A DNA stretch of 64,000 bases from RGIG8244 sp045639325 (GCA_045639325.1 JAZUCU010000038.1:1-64000), one strand, 5' to 3'; positions 18,058-26,447 are shown, counted from the stretch's first letter. Numbers and translations are program-made. The notes: generated by a model from the letters alone, not told the origin.

Positions 18058-19098
18058 ATGGAATTTAAACACAAATTTGAATTGATTTTATCAGCATTGC
18101 GCAATGAGATCCGGAATGGGACATATCCTTTGGGGGCACGTTTTCCATCAGAATATGAACTTGCCGAACGGTTCGGAGTTAATAAGATGACTGCGAACAA
18201 AGCTGTGAGCCAGTTGGTGTTTGAAGGTTATCTTCAACGTGGCGGACGAGGTTCCAATACAAAAGTTATCATGACGGAAAAATTTCCGAAAGGATATTTT
18301 GTTTACATTGCACCGTTGGCACACGAAATGAACCGGCTGATCCTTACGGGAATCGAAAATTATGCCTTTGCCAATGGCTATTCGGTTATTTTTTATGCAC
18401 CTCCGGCGGATCAGATGACATCTTGTATGCATCGCCTGACTCTGCCTGAAATTACCGGTATTCTGACGACTTCTTACGGAATACTTGACGTGCCGGGAAA
18501 GAATGTAATTCATCTGTTTTTGTCTCTGCCGGAAAATGATCATGTACATCACACCATTTCTGTTGATAGTTACGGCGCGGGAGTGAAAATGATGCAGGAA
18601 TTGCTTGCAAGAGGACATCGTAAGGTCATCATGTTTCATTATCCTTACAGCATTTCAACCGCAGGAACATTGTGGCTTCGCGGAGTACAGGAGGTTATGG
18701 AGTCTGCCGGAATCGACAACATTGCCGACCGTGTTCTGACCAATGTGCAATATGATGAGATGGGTGTTTATTCCGAATTAAAAACAAAATTGATGCAATA
18801 TCCGGATACCACCGCAATCATTACAAATTCAGATAACGATGCATTACTGGTAATGAAGGCGGTAAAACGTCTGGGGATCCCGGCTGATAAAATATGTGTA
18901 ACCGGAGGTGGTTGTCTGCCGCAGATCAATATGTTTCAGCCGTTGCCGACAACATTCTGTCCTCTGTTGACGCTTGGGCGGATGGGGTGTGAAAAATTGG
19001 TTGAAATGAAAGAAACTGGCGTGCCGTCAGAACCGATACGCCAGGTTGTGGAAGTGGATTTGATCCATACGGAATTGATTCCGGAGATCAGAACATAA
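18058..19098 (+). CDS. GntR-family regulator with LacI-type ligand-binding domain
   Basis: The 346-residue protein has an N-terminal winged helix-turn-helix of the GntR type at about residues 5-70: LRNEIRNGTYPLGARFPSEYELAERFGVNKMTANKAVSQLVFEGYL-like layout with the typical PSE.LA..... pattern. The C-terminal 260 residues look like a periplasmic-binding-protein fold as in LacI/AraR regulators (DSYGAGVKMMQELLARGHRK, IITNSDNDALLVMKAVKRLG). It faces the long sugar operon and probably senses a sugar derived from it. The promoter carries a half-site of the proposed operator, suggesting autoregulation. Confidence 0.9.
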   Translation: MEFKHKFELILSALRNEIRNGTYPLGARFPSEYELAERFGVNKMTANKAVSQLVFEGYLQRGGRGSNTKVIMTEKFPKGYFVYIAPLAHEMNRLILTGIENYAFANGYSVIFYAPPADQMTSCMHRLTLPEITGILTTSYGILDVPGKNVIHLFLSLPENDHVHHTISVDSYGAGVKMMQELLARGHRKVIMFHYPYSISTAGTLWLRGVQEVMESAGIDNIADRVLTNVQYDEMGVYSELKTKLMQYPDTTAIITNSDNDALLVMKAVKRLGIPADKICVTGGGCLPQINMFQPLPTTFCPLLTLGRMGCEKLVEMKETGVPSEPIRQVVEVDLIHTELIPEIRT

Positions 19099-19195
19099 CA
19101 TTGGAAGACCCCGGATATTCCGGAGCCAGTTTCAACATTTCTTTATGTACGGCAATAGGTTGAATTTACATTGTTGTTTTAAGACGTCTTTTTCT

Positions 19196-20254
19196 TTATA
19201 ATCCCTCTTGCCCCTGTTGTAAACGGAATATCTCTTTCTGTGTTTCGATTTCGATGCGAAGTTGTTCTTTTGTTGGCAGATAAGTCAAATATTTTGCGGC
19301 AAAAAGCTGTTCATTGCCATGCAGTACAGAATAACGTGCAATATCCTGACTCGTTTCTGAGCAAAGCAGGATTCCGATGGTTGGATTGTCTCCTTCGGAA
19401 CGTTTCAGGTCATCATACATTCTTACATACATATCCATCTGACCTACGTCCTGATGAGAAATTTGAGTGGTTTTTAAATCGACCAGAACAAAACATTTCA
19501 GTATGTAATTATAGAAAACAAGGTCGATGAAATAATCTCCCGCATCGGTGGCAATATGCTGTTGACGGGCAACAAACGCATATCCTTTGCCCAGTTCCAT
19601 CAAAAACTTCTGCAGGTGATTCAGAATACTTTGTTCTAATTGATTTTCGGTAAAATCACTATTGTTATTCAGTCCCAGAAACTCGGCAACCATAGGGTTT
19701 TTGATAAATTCCAGTTTCTCTGCCTGCATAGGCGCAGTCAGTGTCTTCATTTCTCTTTCTACTGCGTGTTTGTTCTGACTTGCCAGTAACCGGTGGTAAT
19801 ATTGCGAACCGATGTTGCGATCAAGAGTGCGTGAACTCCATGATTCCCTGCTTGTTTCATTAAGATACCACAGGCGGGCTTCAGTATCCGGTACGCGTAA
19901 GAGGGATCTGAAATGGGTCCATGTTAGATTTGGCACTCGCGCGTGCCAAATCTTTTCCCAGTCCGGAAAATAAAGATAAAATTGACGGTAATCCCGTAAT
20001 CTGCGAGCATCAAATTCATGTCCGAATTCGAGAGTCAAGATTTTTGCAAGTTCCTGCAACTGTTTTTTACCATATTCTGCTCTTGCCCGACCTTGCTGTT
20101 CTTCTTCTACAATTCGTTGACCGATTTTCCAGTATGCCGAAATCATACAGGCATTGATAGCAGCATAAGCTCCTTGCCGAGATTGCTGTATAATTTGCTT
20201 CAAATCGGCAATCAAATTTTCCGGGATTACAGATTTTTGTATTTTATCATTCAT
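19196..20254 (-). CDS. YhcG/DUF1016-family PD-(D/E)XK nuclease
   Basis: A 352-residue protein with the DUF1016 N-terminal helical domain (YWKIGQRIVEEEQQGRARAEYGKKQLQELAKIL, then WTHFRSLLRV) and a C-terminal PD-(D/E)XK nuclease-like domain (GDYFIDLVFYNYILKCFVLVDLKTTQ, where Asp and the DLK motif are visible). Members are thought to take part in DNA repair or mobile-element and restriction biology; the exact function is not settled. It ends about 100 nt from the regulator stop (convergent) and lies 4 nt downstream of the epimerase gene. It has no evident metabolic link to its neighbours and may be an inserted cargo gene. Confidence 0.9.
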   Translation of the reverse strand: MNDKIQKSVIPENLIADLKQIIQQSRQGAYAAINACMISAYWKIGQRIVEEEQQGRARAEYGKKQLQELAKILTLEFGHEFDARRLRDYRQFYLYFPDWEKIWHARVPNLTWTHFRSLLRVPDTEARLWYLNETSRESWSSRTLDRNIGSQYYHRLLASQNKHAVEREMKTLTAPMQAEKLEFIKNPMVAEFLGLNNNSDFTENQLEQSILNHLQKFLMELGKGYAFVARQQHIATDAGDYFIDLVFYNYILKCFVLVDLKTTQISHQDVGQMDMYVRMYDDLKRSEGDNPTIGILLCSETSQDIARYSVLHGNEQLFAAKYLTYLPTKEQLRIEIETQKEIFRLQQGQEGL

Positions 20255-20258
20255 AATC

Positions 20259-21029
20259 TTACTTGATCACATCCAAAGATTCCAAATATTCCAAAGACCG
20301 GTGGAGTTCTTCTTCGTGCGCGGCAAGGGTGTTGAGCCGACAGGCACGGGTGGTTTCCAGGTCAAGTCCGACAAAGCCGTCAAAGGACCATTCTTCCAAC
20401 AGATTGAAGATGGTGGGGAAATCCACTTTGCCTTTGCCCAGAACCATGATTTCTTTCGTTTCCGGATCGAAATCTTTCAGATGCATGTAACCTACATGAC
20501 CTTTGAGTTTGCGGAAATCGTTTGTCAGATCATCGCCGGTTTTCAATTCGGGGGCGAACCGCCAGACGTTTGCTGTGTCGTAACAGATTTCAAAGGATTC
20601 ATGATCGACTTTTTCCAGAAAACGGAGACATTCTTCCGCTGTCCGGGAGAGGTCGCCGTATGTTTCCAAGGTAAAGCGCAAACCTTTTTCTTTTGCACAT
20701 GCCGCAGCATCCCGGTAGAAGTCGGCTGTGCTGCGCTGATCGGCTGTGCTCAGATGAGGATCGGTTGCCGTATTGATAACGGGAATCTTGCGTTCCGCCG
20801 CAAATTCCATAATATTCAGCAGATTATTCTGATCATCTTTTTTCGCAAAGTTGCCGCATACGCCGATTTCACTGATACGCAAATCGGTTTTCTCAATGCC
20901 GTCGAAGGGGATCCATGTGGGGCGGGTTCCGATATTTTTCAGCGGGGTTTTTGATACTGCTTCGAGAAACTGAGGGTAATCCGCAACGGGTAATGCGTTC
21001 GGACAGACCATAAAAGGATACTTTTTCAT
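20259..21029 (-). CDS. Sugar phosphate isomerase/epimerase (xylose-isomerase-like TIM barrel)
   Basis: The product of about 256 residues matches the AP-endonuclease-2/xylose isomerase-like TIM barrel: RFTLETYGDLSRTAEECLRFLE, FEICYDTANVWRF, VGYMHLKDFDPET, FVGLDLETT. These carry the usual Glu, Asp, His and Glu metal ligands. An upstream TTG at 21044 is open, but ATG 21029 with GAGGTG nine bases upstream is the natural start. It follows a Gfo/Idh/MocA oxidoreductase gene at close range; such pairs commonly interconvert inositol-like or rare sugars through a keto intermediate. The substrate is not determined. Confidence 0.82.
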   Translation of the reverse strand: MKKYPFMVCPNALPVADYPQFLEAVSKTPLKNIGTRPTWIPFDGIEKTDLRISEIGVCGNFAKKDDQNNLLNIMEFAAERKIPVINTATDPHLSTADQRSTADFYRDAAACAKEKGLRFTLETYGDLSRTAEECLRFLEKVDHESFEICYDTANVWRFAPELKTGDDLTNDFRKLKGHVGYMHLKDFDPETKEIMVLGKGKVDFPTIFNLLEEWSFDGFVGLDLETTRACRLNTLAAHEEELHRSLEYLESLDVIK

Positions 21030-21040
21030 GTTCCAGCACC

Positions 21041-22045
21041 TCAATATTCAATGTTCAGGCGGACGCCTTCCGCACTGGATTTGTATGCTGCTTCCATAAC
21101 GATATTCCGGTCTGCTGCTTCGAAAACATCGACCAGAGCAACATCTTTGCCATTGACTTTATCCAGGAAAAGCTGGAAAGCATGGGGCAGATTTTCCATA
21201 ACATCTTCCACGGGTTCGCGGTTTACCGGATAAGTTCTTTCGTCATTGCTGAAATAGAATTTATCAAACACGATAGCTGCATGGGCTTTTGTCCCGCTGA
21301 TTTCACACATCATGGGGTTGCTGCGATCGACCCAGCCTGCAGCGAATGTTGCAACGGCTCCGGAGGGGAATTCCAGCATGGCTTCGCCGGATTCATCACA
21401 TTCCGCACCATAACGGGCGGTGACGGTGTGAATGGAGGCAGTGACTTTGGACGGTCTGCCAAGAATCCACATGATAATATCAAGTGCATGAGTTCCCAGG
21501 TCACCGAATGCACCGCAACCGGCAATGGCGGGATCTGCCATCCAGCGCCAATCTGCATCGAACCATCCGCCGAGAGAACCGGTATGGCAGTTGCAGAATC
21601 TCATTCTTGTGATGGTTCCGAATTTACCTTCATCAGCCAGTTTTTTGATCTGACGGATGGCGCCGAGTCCGCGCATGAAATAACCGGTCTGGAAGATGAT
21701 ACCTTTGCTGCGGATGAGCTGAGCCAATTCTTTTGCATCGGCGGCGGCAAATCCGAGGGGCTTTTCGACAAAGAGATGTTTGCCTGCGTTTGCCATGAGT
21801 GTGGTCAATTCCAGATGACGGTTTGTTTCAGAAGTGATGACAACGGCATCAATGGTGGGATCGTTTGCGATTTCTTCCGGCGTTTCGCAGACAACGGCGT
21901 TCAGGCTTTCTGCATTGGCTTTTGCCCGTTCTGCATTGTGATCCCAGACTTTGACGACTTTAAATTCGCCGGAGCGTTCTTTGAGCATTTTGATAAATGA
22001 CGGAGTATGGATGTGGGCGCATCCTGCAAAAGCAATGTTTTTCAT
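21041..22045 (-). CDS. Gfo/Idh/MocA-family NAD(P)-dependent sugar oxidoreductase
   Basis: A 334-residue protein with an N-terminal Rossmann fold (MKNIAFAGCAHIHTPSF, a variant of the GxGxxH start), the EKP motif in HLFVEKPLGFAAADAKEL that marks the family, and a C-terminal beta-sheet domain. The GAFGDLGTHALDIIMWILG block contains the conserved catalytic His. It likely oxidises a cyclic polyol or sugar carbon for the epimerase encoded next. Its promoter appears to be TTGAAA plus TATATT on the minus strand, about 50 nt upstream of the start. Confidence 0.9.
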   Translation of the reverse strand: MKNIAFAGCAHIHTPSFIKMLKERSGEFKVVKVWDHNAERAKANAESLNAVVCETPEEIANDPTIDAVVITSETNRHLELTTLMANAGKHLFVEKPLGFAAADAKELAQLIRSKGIIFQTGYFMRGLGAIRQIKKLADEGKFGTITRMRFCNCHTGSLGGWFDADWRWMADPAIAGCGAFGDLGTHALDIIMWILGRPSKVTASIHTVTARYGAECDESGEAMLEFPSGAVATFAAGWVDRSNPMMCEISGTKAHAAIVFDKFYFSNDERTYPVNREPVEDVMENLPHAFQLFLDKVNGKDVALVDVFEAADRNIVMEAAYKSSAEGVRLNIEY

Positions 22046-22093
22046 AGCCTGTTGTTCCTTATATTAAGTAAAAGTTTCTATGTCGGTATCGCT

Positions 22094-22121
22094 AATATAT
22101 CACGGTTATAATGATTTTCAA
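22094..22121 (-). promoter_or_regulatory. Promoter of the oxidoreductase-epimerase genes
   Basis: On the minus strand TTGAAA (22116-22121) and TATATT (22094-22099) are 16 bp apart. It points toward ATG 22045. The 160-bp gap is shared with the rightward PHP-gene promoter. Confidence 0.65.
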
Positions 22122-22137
22122 GAAATATTCTTTTTTC

Positions 22138-22166
22138 TTCTTGCATTTTATTTTTTGCGCTATACA
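22138..22166 (+). promoter_or_regulatory. Promoter of the PHP-umuDC genes
   Basis: TTCTTG (22138-22143), 17 bp, TATACA (22161-22166) preceded by TTGCGC. The leader to ATG 22205 is about 30 nt. I see no LexA-type box around it, so SOS control of umuDC is not obvious. Confidence 0.55.
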
Positions 22167-22204
22167 TTATCCGGAAAGCCAATCATAACATAAAGGACTT
22201 TATT

Positions 22205-23119
22205 ATGATCTCTTATTACGGTAAACAGTTGATCCCCCTCAAAGCAAATCTTCATACTCATTCCACGGTTTCCGACGGCAAACTGGCTCCGCAGGAAGTC
22301 ATCCGCCGTTATGCGGAACATGGATACGATCTGCTGGCTTTGACCGATCATTTCAAAACACACGATCTGAAACAGTATGATAATCATGGTATGCTTCTTG
22401 CCATGGGGGCGGAAGTGCATCCTCCCTTCGGCGTGCCCGATAAAACAAAATGGCACGTTGTCGCCCTCAACGTCCCGCAGGATTGGGATTGCAGCAGAGA
22501 AACCTTTGAAAAAATGACCATTCAGGAAACCATTGACTATATCAACGGAGTCAATGGCGTGCCGATTGTTGCTCACCCCTATTGGTGCGGTTTCTCTTCC
22601 GCCGATCTCATGCCGCTGAAAAATTATTCTATCATGGAAGTTTTCAATACCGAATGTGTCTACATCGGCAGAGCATACAGTCAGCAGACCTGGGATGAAT
22701 TGCTGCAGGCCGGTCAGAACATCAATGCGGTTGCGGTGGATGATATGCACAAAGAATCTTCTCTTTTCAAGGGCTTTACCGTTATCTGTGCCGAAGAACG
22801 CACTGTTGAAAGCGCAATGGAGGCTTTGCGGAAAGGTAACTTCTATGCTTCACGCGGTCCGCTCTTTGAAAAACTTTCTTTCGAAAATGGTATCTTCTCC
22901 GCCGACTTTACTCCCGTTGTCAACGTGAAAGCCATGATGACTGCACCCTATGGTCGTTTCCTCCCGCAGGTTTTTGCGCCGGAAGCAGATACCGTGGAAC
23001 CGGTCACCCATGTGGAATTTGACTTTACTGAATTCAAATATCCGGGTGCCTATCTCCGTCTGCAGATTACGGATAAGGACGGATTGGATGCATGGAGCAA
23101 TCCCATCCGTTTTGAATAA
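22205..23119 (+). CDS. PHP-domain metal-dependent phosphoesterase
   Basis: The 304-residue protein has the four PHP blocks: ANLHTHSTVSDG, LLALTDHFKTHD, PIVAHPYWCG, and AVAVDDMHKE. These provide the His/Asp ligands for a trinuclear metal site, as in the TrpH/PolX PHP families. The C-terminal third (TPVVNVKAMMTAPYGRF...) is beta-rich and not part of the core. ATG 22205 has AAAGGAC upstream. It is followed within 21 nt by umuD; a phosphoesterase in front of an error-prone polymerase operon is unusual and might simply be cotranscription. Confidence 0.88.
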   Translation: MISYYGKQLIPLKANLHTHSTVSDGKLAPQEVIRRYAEHGYDLLALTDHFKTHDLKQYDNHGMLLAMGAEVHPPFGVPDKTKWHVVALNVPQDWDCSRETFEKMTIQETIDYINGVNGVPIVAHPYWCGFSSADLMPLKNYSIMEVFNTECVYIGRAYSQQTWDELLQAGQNINAVAVDDMHKESSLFKGFTVICAEERTVESAMEALRKGNFYASRGPLFEKLSFENGIFSADFTPVVNVKAMMTAPYGRFLPQVFAPEADTVEPVTHVEFDFTEFKYPGAYLRLQITDKDGLDAWSNPIRFE

Positions 23120-23140
23120 AACTTTCTCTCCGGTGTCGTG

Positions 23141-23563
23141 ATGGAAGATAAGAAAACAACCGATCTTCCTCCTATGATGGCATCCCCCGCCGTTTGCGGA
23201 TTTCCATCCCCGGCGGAACAATATGTGGATTCGCCGCTGAACTTGCACGAACTGCTCGTGAAAAAGCCGGCGGCGACCTATTTTGTCCGCGCTGAGGGTG
23301 ACTCCATGACGGGGGCCGGGATACGCAGTGGAGATATTCTTGTGGTGGATCGTTCCCTGGAACCGGGGAATGGCTCCATCGTGATTGCCTGTGTGGATAA
23401 TGAATTCACTGTGAAATACTTCTATCGTGATGAAAACACGGGCGCAGTCAGCCTTGTCCCCGGCAACCGGAAATACCGTCCGATATTCTTCACCGACGGA
23501 ATGGAATTGAAGATTTTCGGCGTGGTGACGGCCTGTATTCATCAGTTCCCGGTGCGGTCATGA
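23141..23563 (+). CDS. umuD: UmuD-like self-cleaving S24 peptidase, DNA polymerase V accessory
   Basis: The 140-residue protein contains the autocleavage site Cys19-Gly20 in AVCGFPSPAEQYVD, very close to the Cys-Gly site of E. coli UmuD. The catalytic Ser55 is in GDSM and Lys92 in EFTVKYF; their spacing of 37 residues equals that of the E. coli enzyme. After RecA-stimulated cleavage UmuD' would join UmuC to form the translesion polymerase. A GTG three bases upstream is also possible; I prefer ATG 23141. The end overlaps umuC by 4 nt (ATGA). Confidence 0.93.
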   Translation: MEDKKTTDLPPMMASPAVCGFPSPAEQYVDSPLNLHELLVKKPAATYFVRAEGDSMTGAGIRSGDILVVDRSLEPGNGSIVIACVDNEFTVKYFYRDENTGAVSLVPGNRKYRPIFFTDGMELKIFGVVTACIHQFPVRS

Positions 23564-24813
23564 TCGGGCTTGTCGACGGGAATAATTTCTTTGTCTCCTG
23601 TGAGCGTGTGTTCGACCCCTCACTGGAAGGCAAACCGGTGGCAGTTTTGTCTAATAATGACGGCTGCTGCATCAGCCGGTCTTATGAGTTCAAAGCGTTG
23701 AATATTGCCATGGGGACCCCGTACTTTCAACTGAAGCCTTATATTCAGCAGTACGGTTTGATTCTGAAATCCAGTAACTATGAATTGTACGGTGATCTTT
23801 CCCGCCGGGTCATTGCCACCTTACAGGAATTTGTGCCGCGAGTGGAACAATATTCCATTGACGAAGCATTTATTTACCCCGCATTATCCGCTGATGCCGA
23901 TTACGAAGCCTTTGGCAGAAAAGTCCGCCAGACTGTTCTGCAATGGGTTGGGATCCCCTGCGGTGTCGGTTTTGCTCCGACAAAAACGCTGGCGAAAATT
24001 GCGAATCATATCGGGAAGAAACAACCCTCCGGCGTCTTTGTGATGCCTGCTGATCTGGAATCCATCTTAGCGAAATTGCCGGTATCCGAAGTGTGGGGAA
24101 TCGGGCGTAAACTGGCTCCGAAACTGGAACGGATGGGGATCCGGACTGCCTGGCAATTGGCATGTCAGGATGTGGTGACGATGCAGAAAAAGTTCAGTGT
24201 CATTCTGGGTAAAACCATTCTTGAATTACGGGGCATCTCCTGTCTGGAAGAAGAATTGCCGGACGAACCCTCGAAAAGTATCACCTGTTCCCGTTCTTTC
24301 GGCCATCCCGTGCTGGAACTTTGCGACTTGGAAGAATCGGTTGCGACTTATACGGCAAAAGCGGCGGAGAAATTACGCAAGGAACAGCAGTTTGCATCCG
24401 GCGCGACGGTTTATTTTCAGATGTATCCGGAATACGAAGGTGTCAAATTGCCTGCCGGGGAAACGGCTGTGACGGTGACATTCCCTGAACCGACGGATGA
24501 CACCGGGAAGATGTTGAATGTGATCCGCCCGAAATTGGAAGGTATTTATGTGCCGGGCAGACGTTATAAAAAATCGGGCGTGATCTTTTTCGGCTTGGAA
24601 TCTGCTATGACCCGTCAGCTTGATTTATTTCAGGAACCGAAAGTTTCAGAAAGTTCCAAATTATTCCGAACGGTGGATGCCTTGAATGCAAAGTTCGGGA
24701 AAGGGACGATTTTTTCTTTAGGGGAGGGGATCCGCAAGCCATGGCAAATGAAGCGTGAATTATTGACACCCTCCTACACAACGAGCTGGGATCAATTGTT
24801 AAAAGTGAAATAA
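23560..24813 (+). CDS. umuC: Y-family DNA polymerase V catalytic subunit
   Basis: This 417-residue protein is an error-prone polymerase for lesion bypass. It has the N-terminal IGLVDGNNFFVSCERVFDP with the first catalytic Asp, CISRSYEFKALNIAMGTP, and the second site YSIDEAF. Also visible are a helix-hairpin-helix thumb region (VWGIGRKLAPKLERMGI) and a C-terminal little-finger domain. It starts inside the umuD stop codon, as in other umuDC operons. Length is typical. The convergent hipT gene ends 69 nt downstream; no clear terminator is between them. Confidence 0.95.
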   Translation: MIGLVDGNNFFVSCERVFDPSLEGKPVAVLSNNDGCCISRSYEFKALNIAMGTPYFQLKPYIQQYGLILKSSNYELYGDLSRRVIATLQEFVPRVEQYSIDEAFIYPALSADADYEAFGRKVRQTVLQWVGIPCGVGFAPTKTLAKIANHIGKKQPSGVFVMPADLESILAKLPVSEVWGIGRKLAPKLERMGIRTAWQLACQDVVTMQKKFSVILGKTILELRGISCLEEELPDEPSKSITCSRSFGHPVLELCDLEESVATYTAKAAEKLRKEQQFASGATVYFQMYPEYEGVKLPAGETAVTVTFPEPTDDTGKMLNVIRPKLEGIYVPGRRYKKSGVIFFGLESAMTRQLDLFQEPKVSESSKLFRTVDALNAKFGKGTIFSLGEGIRKPWQMKRELLTPSYTTSWDQLLKVK

Positions 24814-24881
24814 AAGATTGCGATTTTTTATGCAGTCTTTGCCCAAACGTTTGCGAAATGCTGTTTTTTCAGATTTTGGCT

Positions 24882-25832
24882 TTACAATTTCATGCGGGCA
24901 ATACGCTCCGTTATTAATGTGTTTACAGCTTGCTGCATTTCCTCCGGCAAAAAAGATTCCTGTAGAGTTTCCGGCAAGAACTTTTCAAGCGAATCTGTGA
25001 TGCGTTGAATTGTCTTTCGGATCTGAATCTCATTTAATTTCAATGTGGTTCCGAATATTTCAAAATCGCTGCGTTTTAAACGGTTCTTTTTGCCGTTAAG
25101 TGTCAGAGCCAATTCTTCTGTATCCTGTGGAAGAATAACTTTGACCGGTAACAAATCATACGCCGGACTCAATACCCATTCTCCGTTTCCCTGTTGGAGA
25201 AGGGAAAAGTTTTTCAAGTGCATATCAGAGTTTCCCGTCAAAAAACAGAAAATTGCCAACTCAAAATAGCGTATGACATCCAGTCCCGGAACACTTGAAT
25301 ATTCCCGCAGAGCTTTACCGATCTGTTCCATTGATCCATTATATTTTTGTGACGTCATTTTATTGAGGATTTGGCAAAAATCTTCCATGTGAAACATCTG
25401 TTTTTTTTGCCGGTCCATGCGGCTGGTGATATATGCCAGTTCTCCTGATTTCAGGAGAATAAGTCCGAAGCCGGCAACCGTTATTTTACATTTTCTAGCA
25501 AGCAGCATACAAAAGTGTTCTGCTTCCGGGAGATGTTTCCACTGCGGCGATTGTGGTTTGAGAATATAGTTTCCAGCCAAACCGACCAGTGTTAATCGGG
25601 AAGCTGTTTCCTTTGCACCCCGTTCCAGATGCAGAGATAGTTTCGGTTGAACCCCAGGAACAGAAACCCTGTCAAGAATCGTGTTTTTTGCCAGTTCGTT
25701 TAATTCTTCAAGCGTGTAATTCAACGCCGGGATCTGTTGCGATCCGAAAAGTTTTTTAGCACAGCTTTTATGATAAAAGGAGGTTGCTTCGTCAAGAGCT
25801 TTTCCGCAGCAAAGACAACGATCAATCTGCAT
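24882..25832 (-). CDS. hipT: HipT-type Ser/Thr kinase toxin (HipA core kinase of a HipBST module)
   Basis: The 316-residue protein is a HipA-like kinase lacking the usual N-terminal subdomain, which is a separate gene (hipS). The N-terminus has a four-cysteine/His zinc-binding segment CLCCGKALDEATSFYHKSC. A glycine-rich loop VSVPGVQPKLSL (about residue 60) corresponds to the autophosphorylation loop of HipT. The catalytic loop TGNSDMHLKNFSLL (about 203) and the metal-binding SPAYDLLP (about 224) are intact, so the kinase should be active. By family knowledge it would phosphorylate tRNA synthetase(s) such as TrpS. It overlaps hipS by 11 nt. Confidence 0.9.
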   Translation of the reverse strand: MQIDRCLCCGKALDEATSFYHKSCAKKLFGSQQIPALNYTLEELNELAKNTILDRVSVPGVQPKLSLHLERGAKETASRLTLVGLAGNYILKPQSPQWKHLPEAEHFCMLLARKCKITVAGFGLILLKSGELAYITSRMDRQKKQMFHMEDFCQILNKMTSQKYNGSMEQIGKALREYSSVPGLDVIRYFELAIFCFLTGNSDMHLKNFSLLQQGNGEWVLSPAYDLLPVKVILPQDTEELALTLNGKKNRLKRSDFEIFGTTLKLNEIQIRKTIQRITDSLEKFLPETLQESFLPEEMQQAVNTLITERIARMKL

Positions 25833-26145
25833 ATTTCACCTCCCGCACACTTGCCGCTCCGATGCAGTCCCGACAGCATGCCAGAAGCAGCCCCATCCGG
25901 TCGTTGGGATTGAGTTTCCAGTTATCCGCGGCAATTTCCAAAAGCCAACCTTCCGGAATCAAACCATCGAAAAAAGGAAAAAGCACCCGATCATGAAATT
26001 TTGCAACTTGAAGCGGGAGTGTTACCGATAATCTCTCCGGATTGTCAGCAAGATACTCTTCGTTATATTGGAATGTGTATCCGTCTTCATCTTCAACAAG
26101 AAGTCCGGCAAGACGATCGTATAAATAAATTTCTGCTTTGCGCAT
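25822..26145 (-). CDS. hipS: HipS-like antitoxin (HipA N-terminal subdomain as a separate protein)
   Basis: A 107-residue product homologous to the N-terminal subdomain of HipA (couple_hipA): YLYDRLAGLLVEDEDGYTFQYNEEYL and VLFPFFDGLIPEG. In HipBST modules this small protein is the antitoxin that binds HipT. Translation starts three bases after the hipB stop with a strong GAGGAGG ribosome site. Its end overlaps hipT, giving tight coupling of antitoxin and toxin. Confidence 0.88.
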   Translation of the reverse strand: MRKAEIYLYDRLAGLLVEDEDGYTFQYNEEYLADNPERLSVTLPLQVAKFHDRVLFPFFDGLIPEGWLLEIAADNWKLNPNDRMGLLLACCRDCIGAASVREVKYAD

Positions 26146-26148
26146 AAA

Positions 26149-26352
26149 TTATTCCTCCTCTTTTTCCGGTACAACTCCGAGCCTGGCCCCGAAAAGGTCT
26201 AATACCATATTGACCTTATCCATTCGCAATGTCGGCTTTCCGCCTTCCAGTTCGCGGATAAAACGAATTCCAACACAGGAACGGTCAGCCAAGTCCCGTT
26301 GCGTGAGTTTATATTTTTTTCGCTGCTGGCGAACAAAGTCTGCTATCGTCAT
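26149..26352 (-). CDS. hipB: HipB-like XRE-family DNA-binding protein
   Basis: A 67-residue helix-turn-helix protein: RQQRKKYKLTQRDLADRSCVGIRFIRELEGGKPTLRMDKVNMVLDLFG. It matches HipB/XRE regulators, with the TQRDLA first helix and SCVGIRFIRELE recognition region. It is the first gene of the module, and its own promoter carries two of the three 18-bp operator copies, so autorepression is expected. In HipBST systems HipB helps HipS neutralise the toxin. Confidence 0.9.
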   Translation of the reverse strand: MTIADFVRQQRKKYKLTQRDLADRSCVGIRFIRELEGGKPTLRMDKVNMVLDLFGARLGVVPEKEEE

Positions 26353-26354
26353 TT

Positions 26355-26372
26355 TATACCCTTTCGGTGGTA
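26355..26372. promoter_or_regulatory. hip operator copy 1 (imperfect)
   Basis: The 18-bp site has arms TATACCC and GGTGGTA around a 4-nt centre. It begins 3 nt upstream of the hipB start codon. It matches the other two copies in the TATACCC half. Confidence 0.6.
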
Positions 26373-26402
26373 ATTTTTATATTATTTTGTACTATTTTTA
26401 AT

Positions 26403-26431
26403 AATTTATCACCGATCGGGTATAAAGTCAA
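26403..26431 (-). promoter_or_regulatory. hipBST promoter with embedded operator
   Basis: On the minus strand TTGACT (26426-26431), 17 bp, TAAATT (26403-26408). The second operator copy, 26407-26424, fills the spacer between the boxes, which would block RNA polymerase when HipB binds. Confidence 0.7.
26407..26424. promoter_or_regulatory. hip operator copy 2 (imperfect)
   Basis: TATCACC-GATC-GGGTATA, 18 bp, with the right arm identical to the third copy. It overlaps the spacer and -10 of the hipBST promoter. Confidence 0.7.
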
Positions 26432-26447
26432 GTGAAAAAGTAAAGAA

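Noticed and set aside
22046..22204. LexA/SOS box before PHP-umuDC
   Set aside because: No CTG-N10-CAG or GAAC-N4-GTTC-type palindrome was found in the gap.
24844..24853. CAAACGTTTG palindrome between umuC and hipT
   Set aside because: Only 10 bp, no T-run and no second copy; too short to call a terminator or operator.
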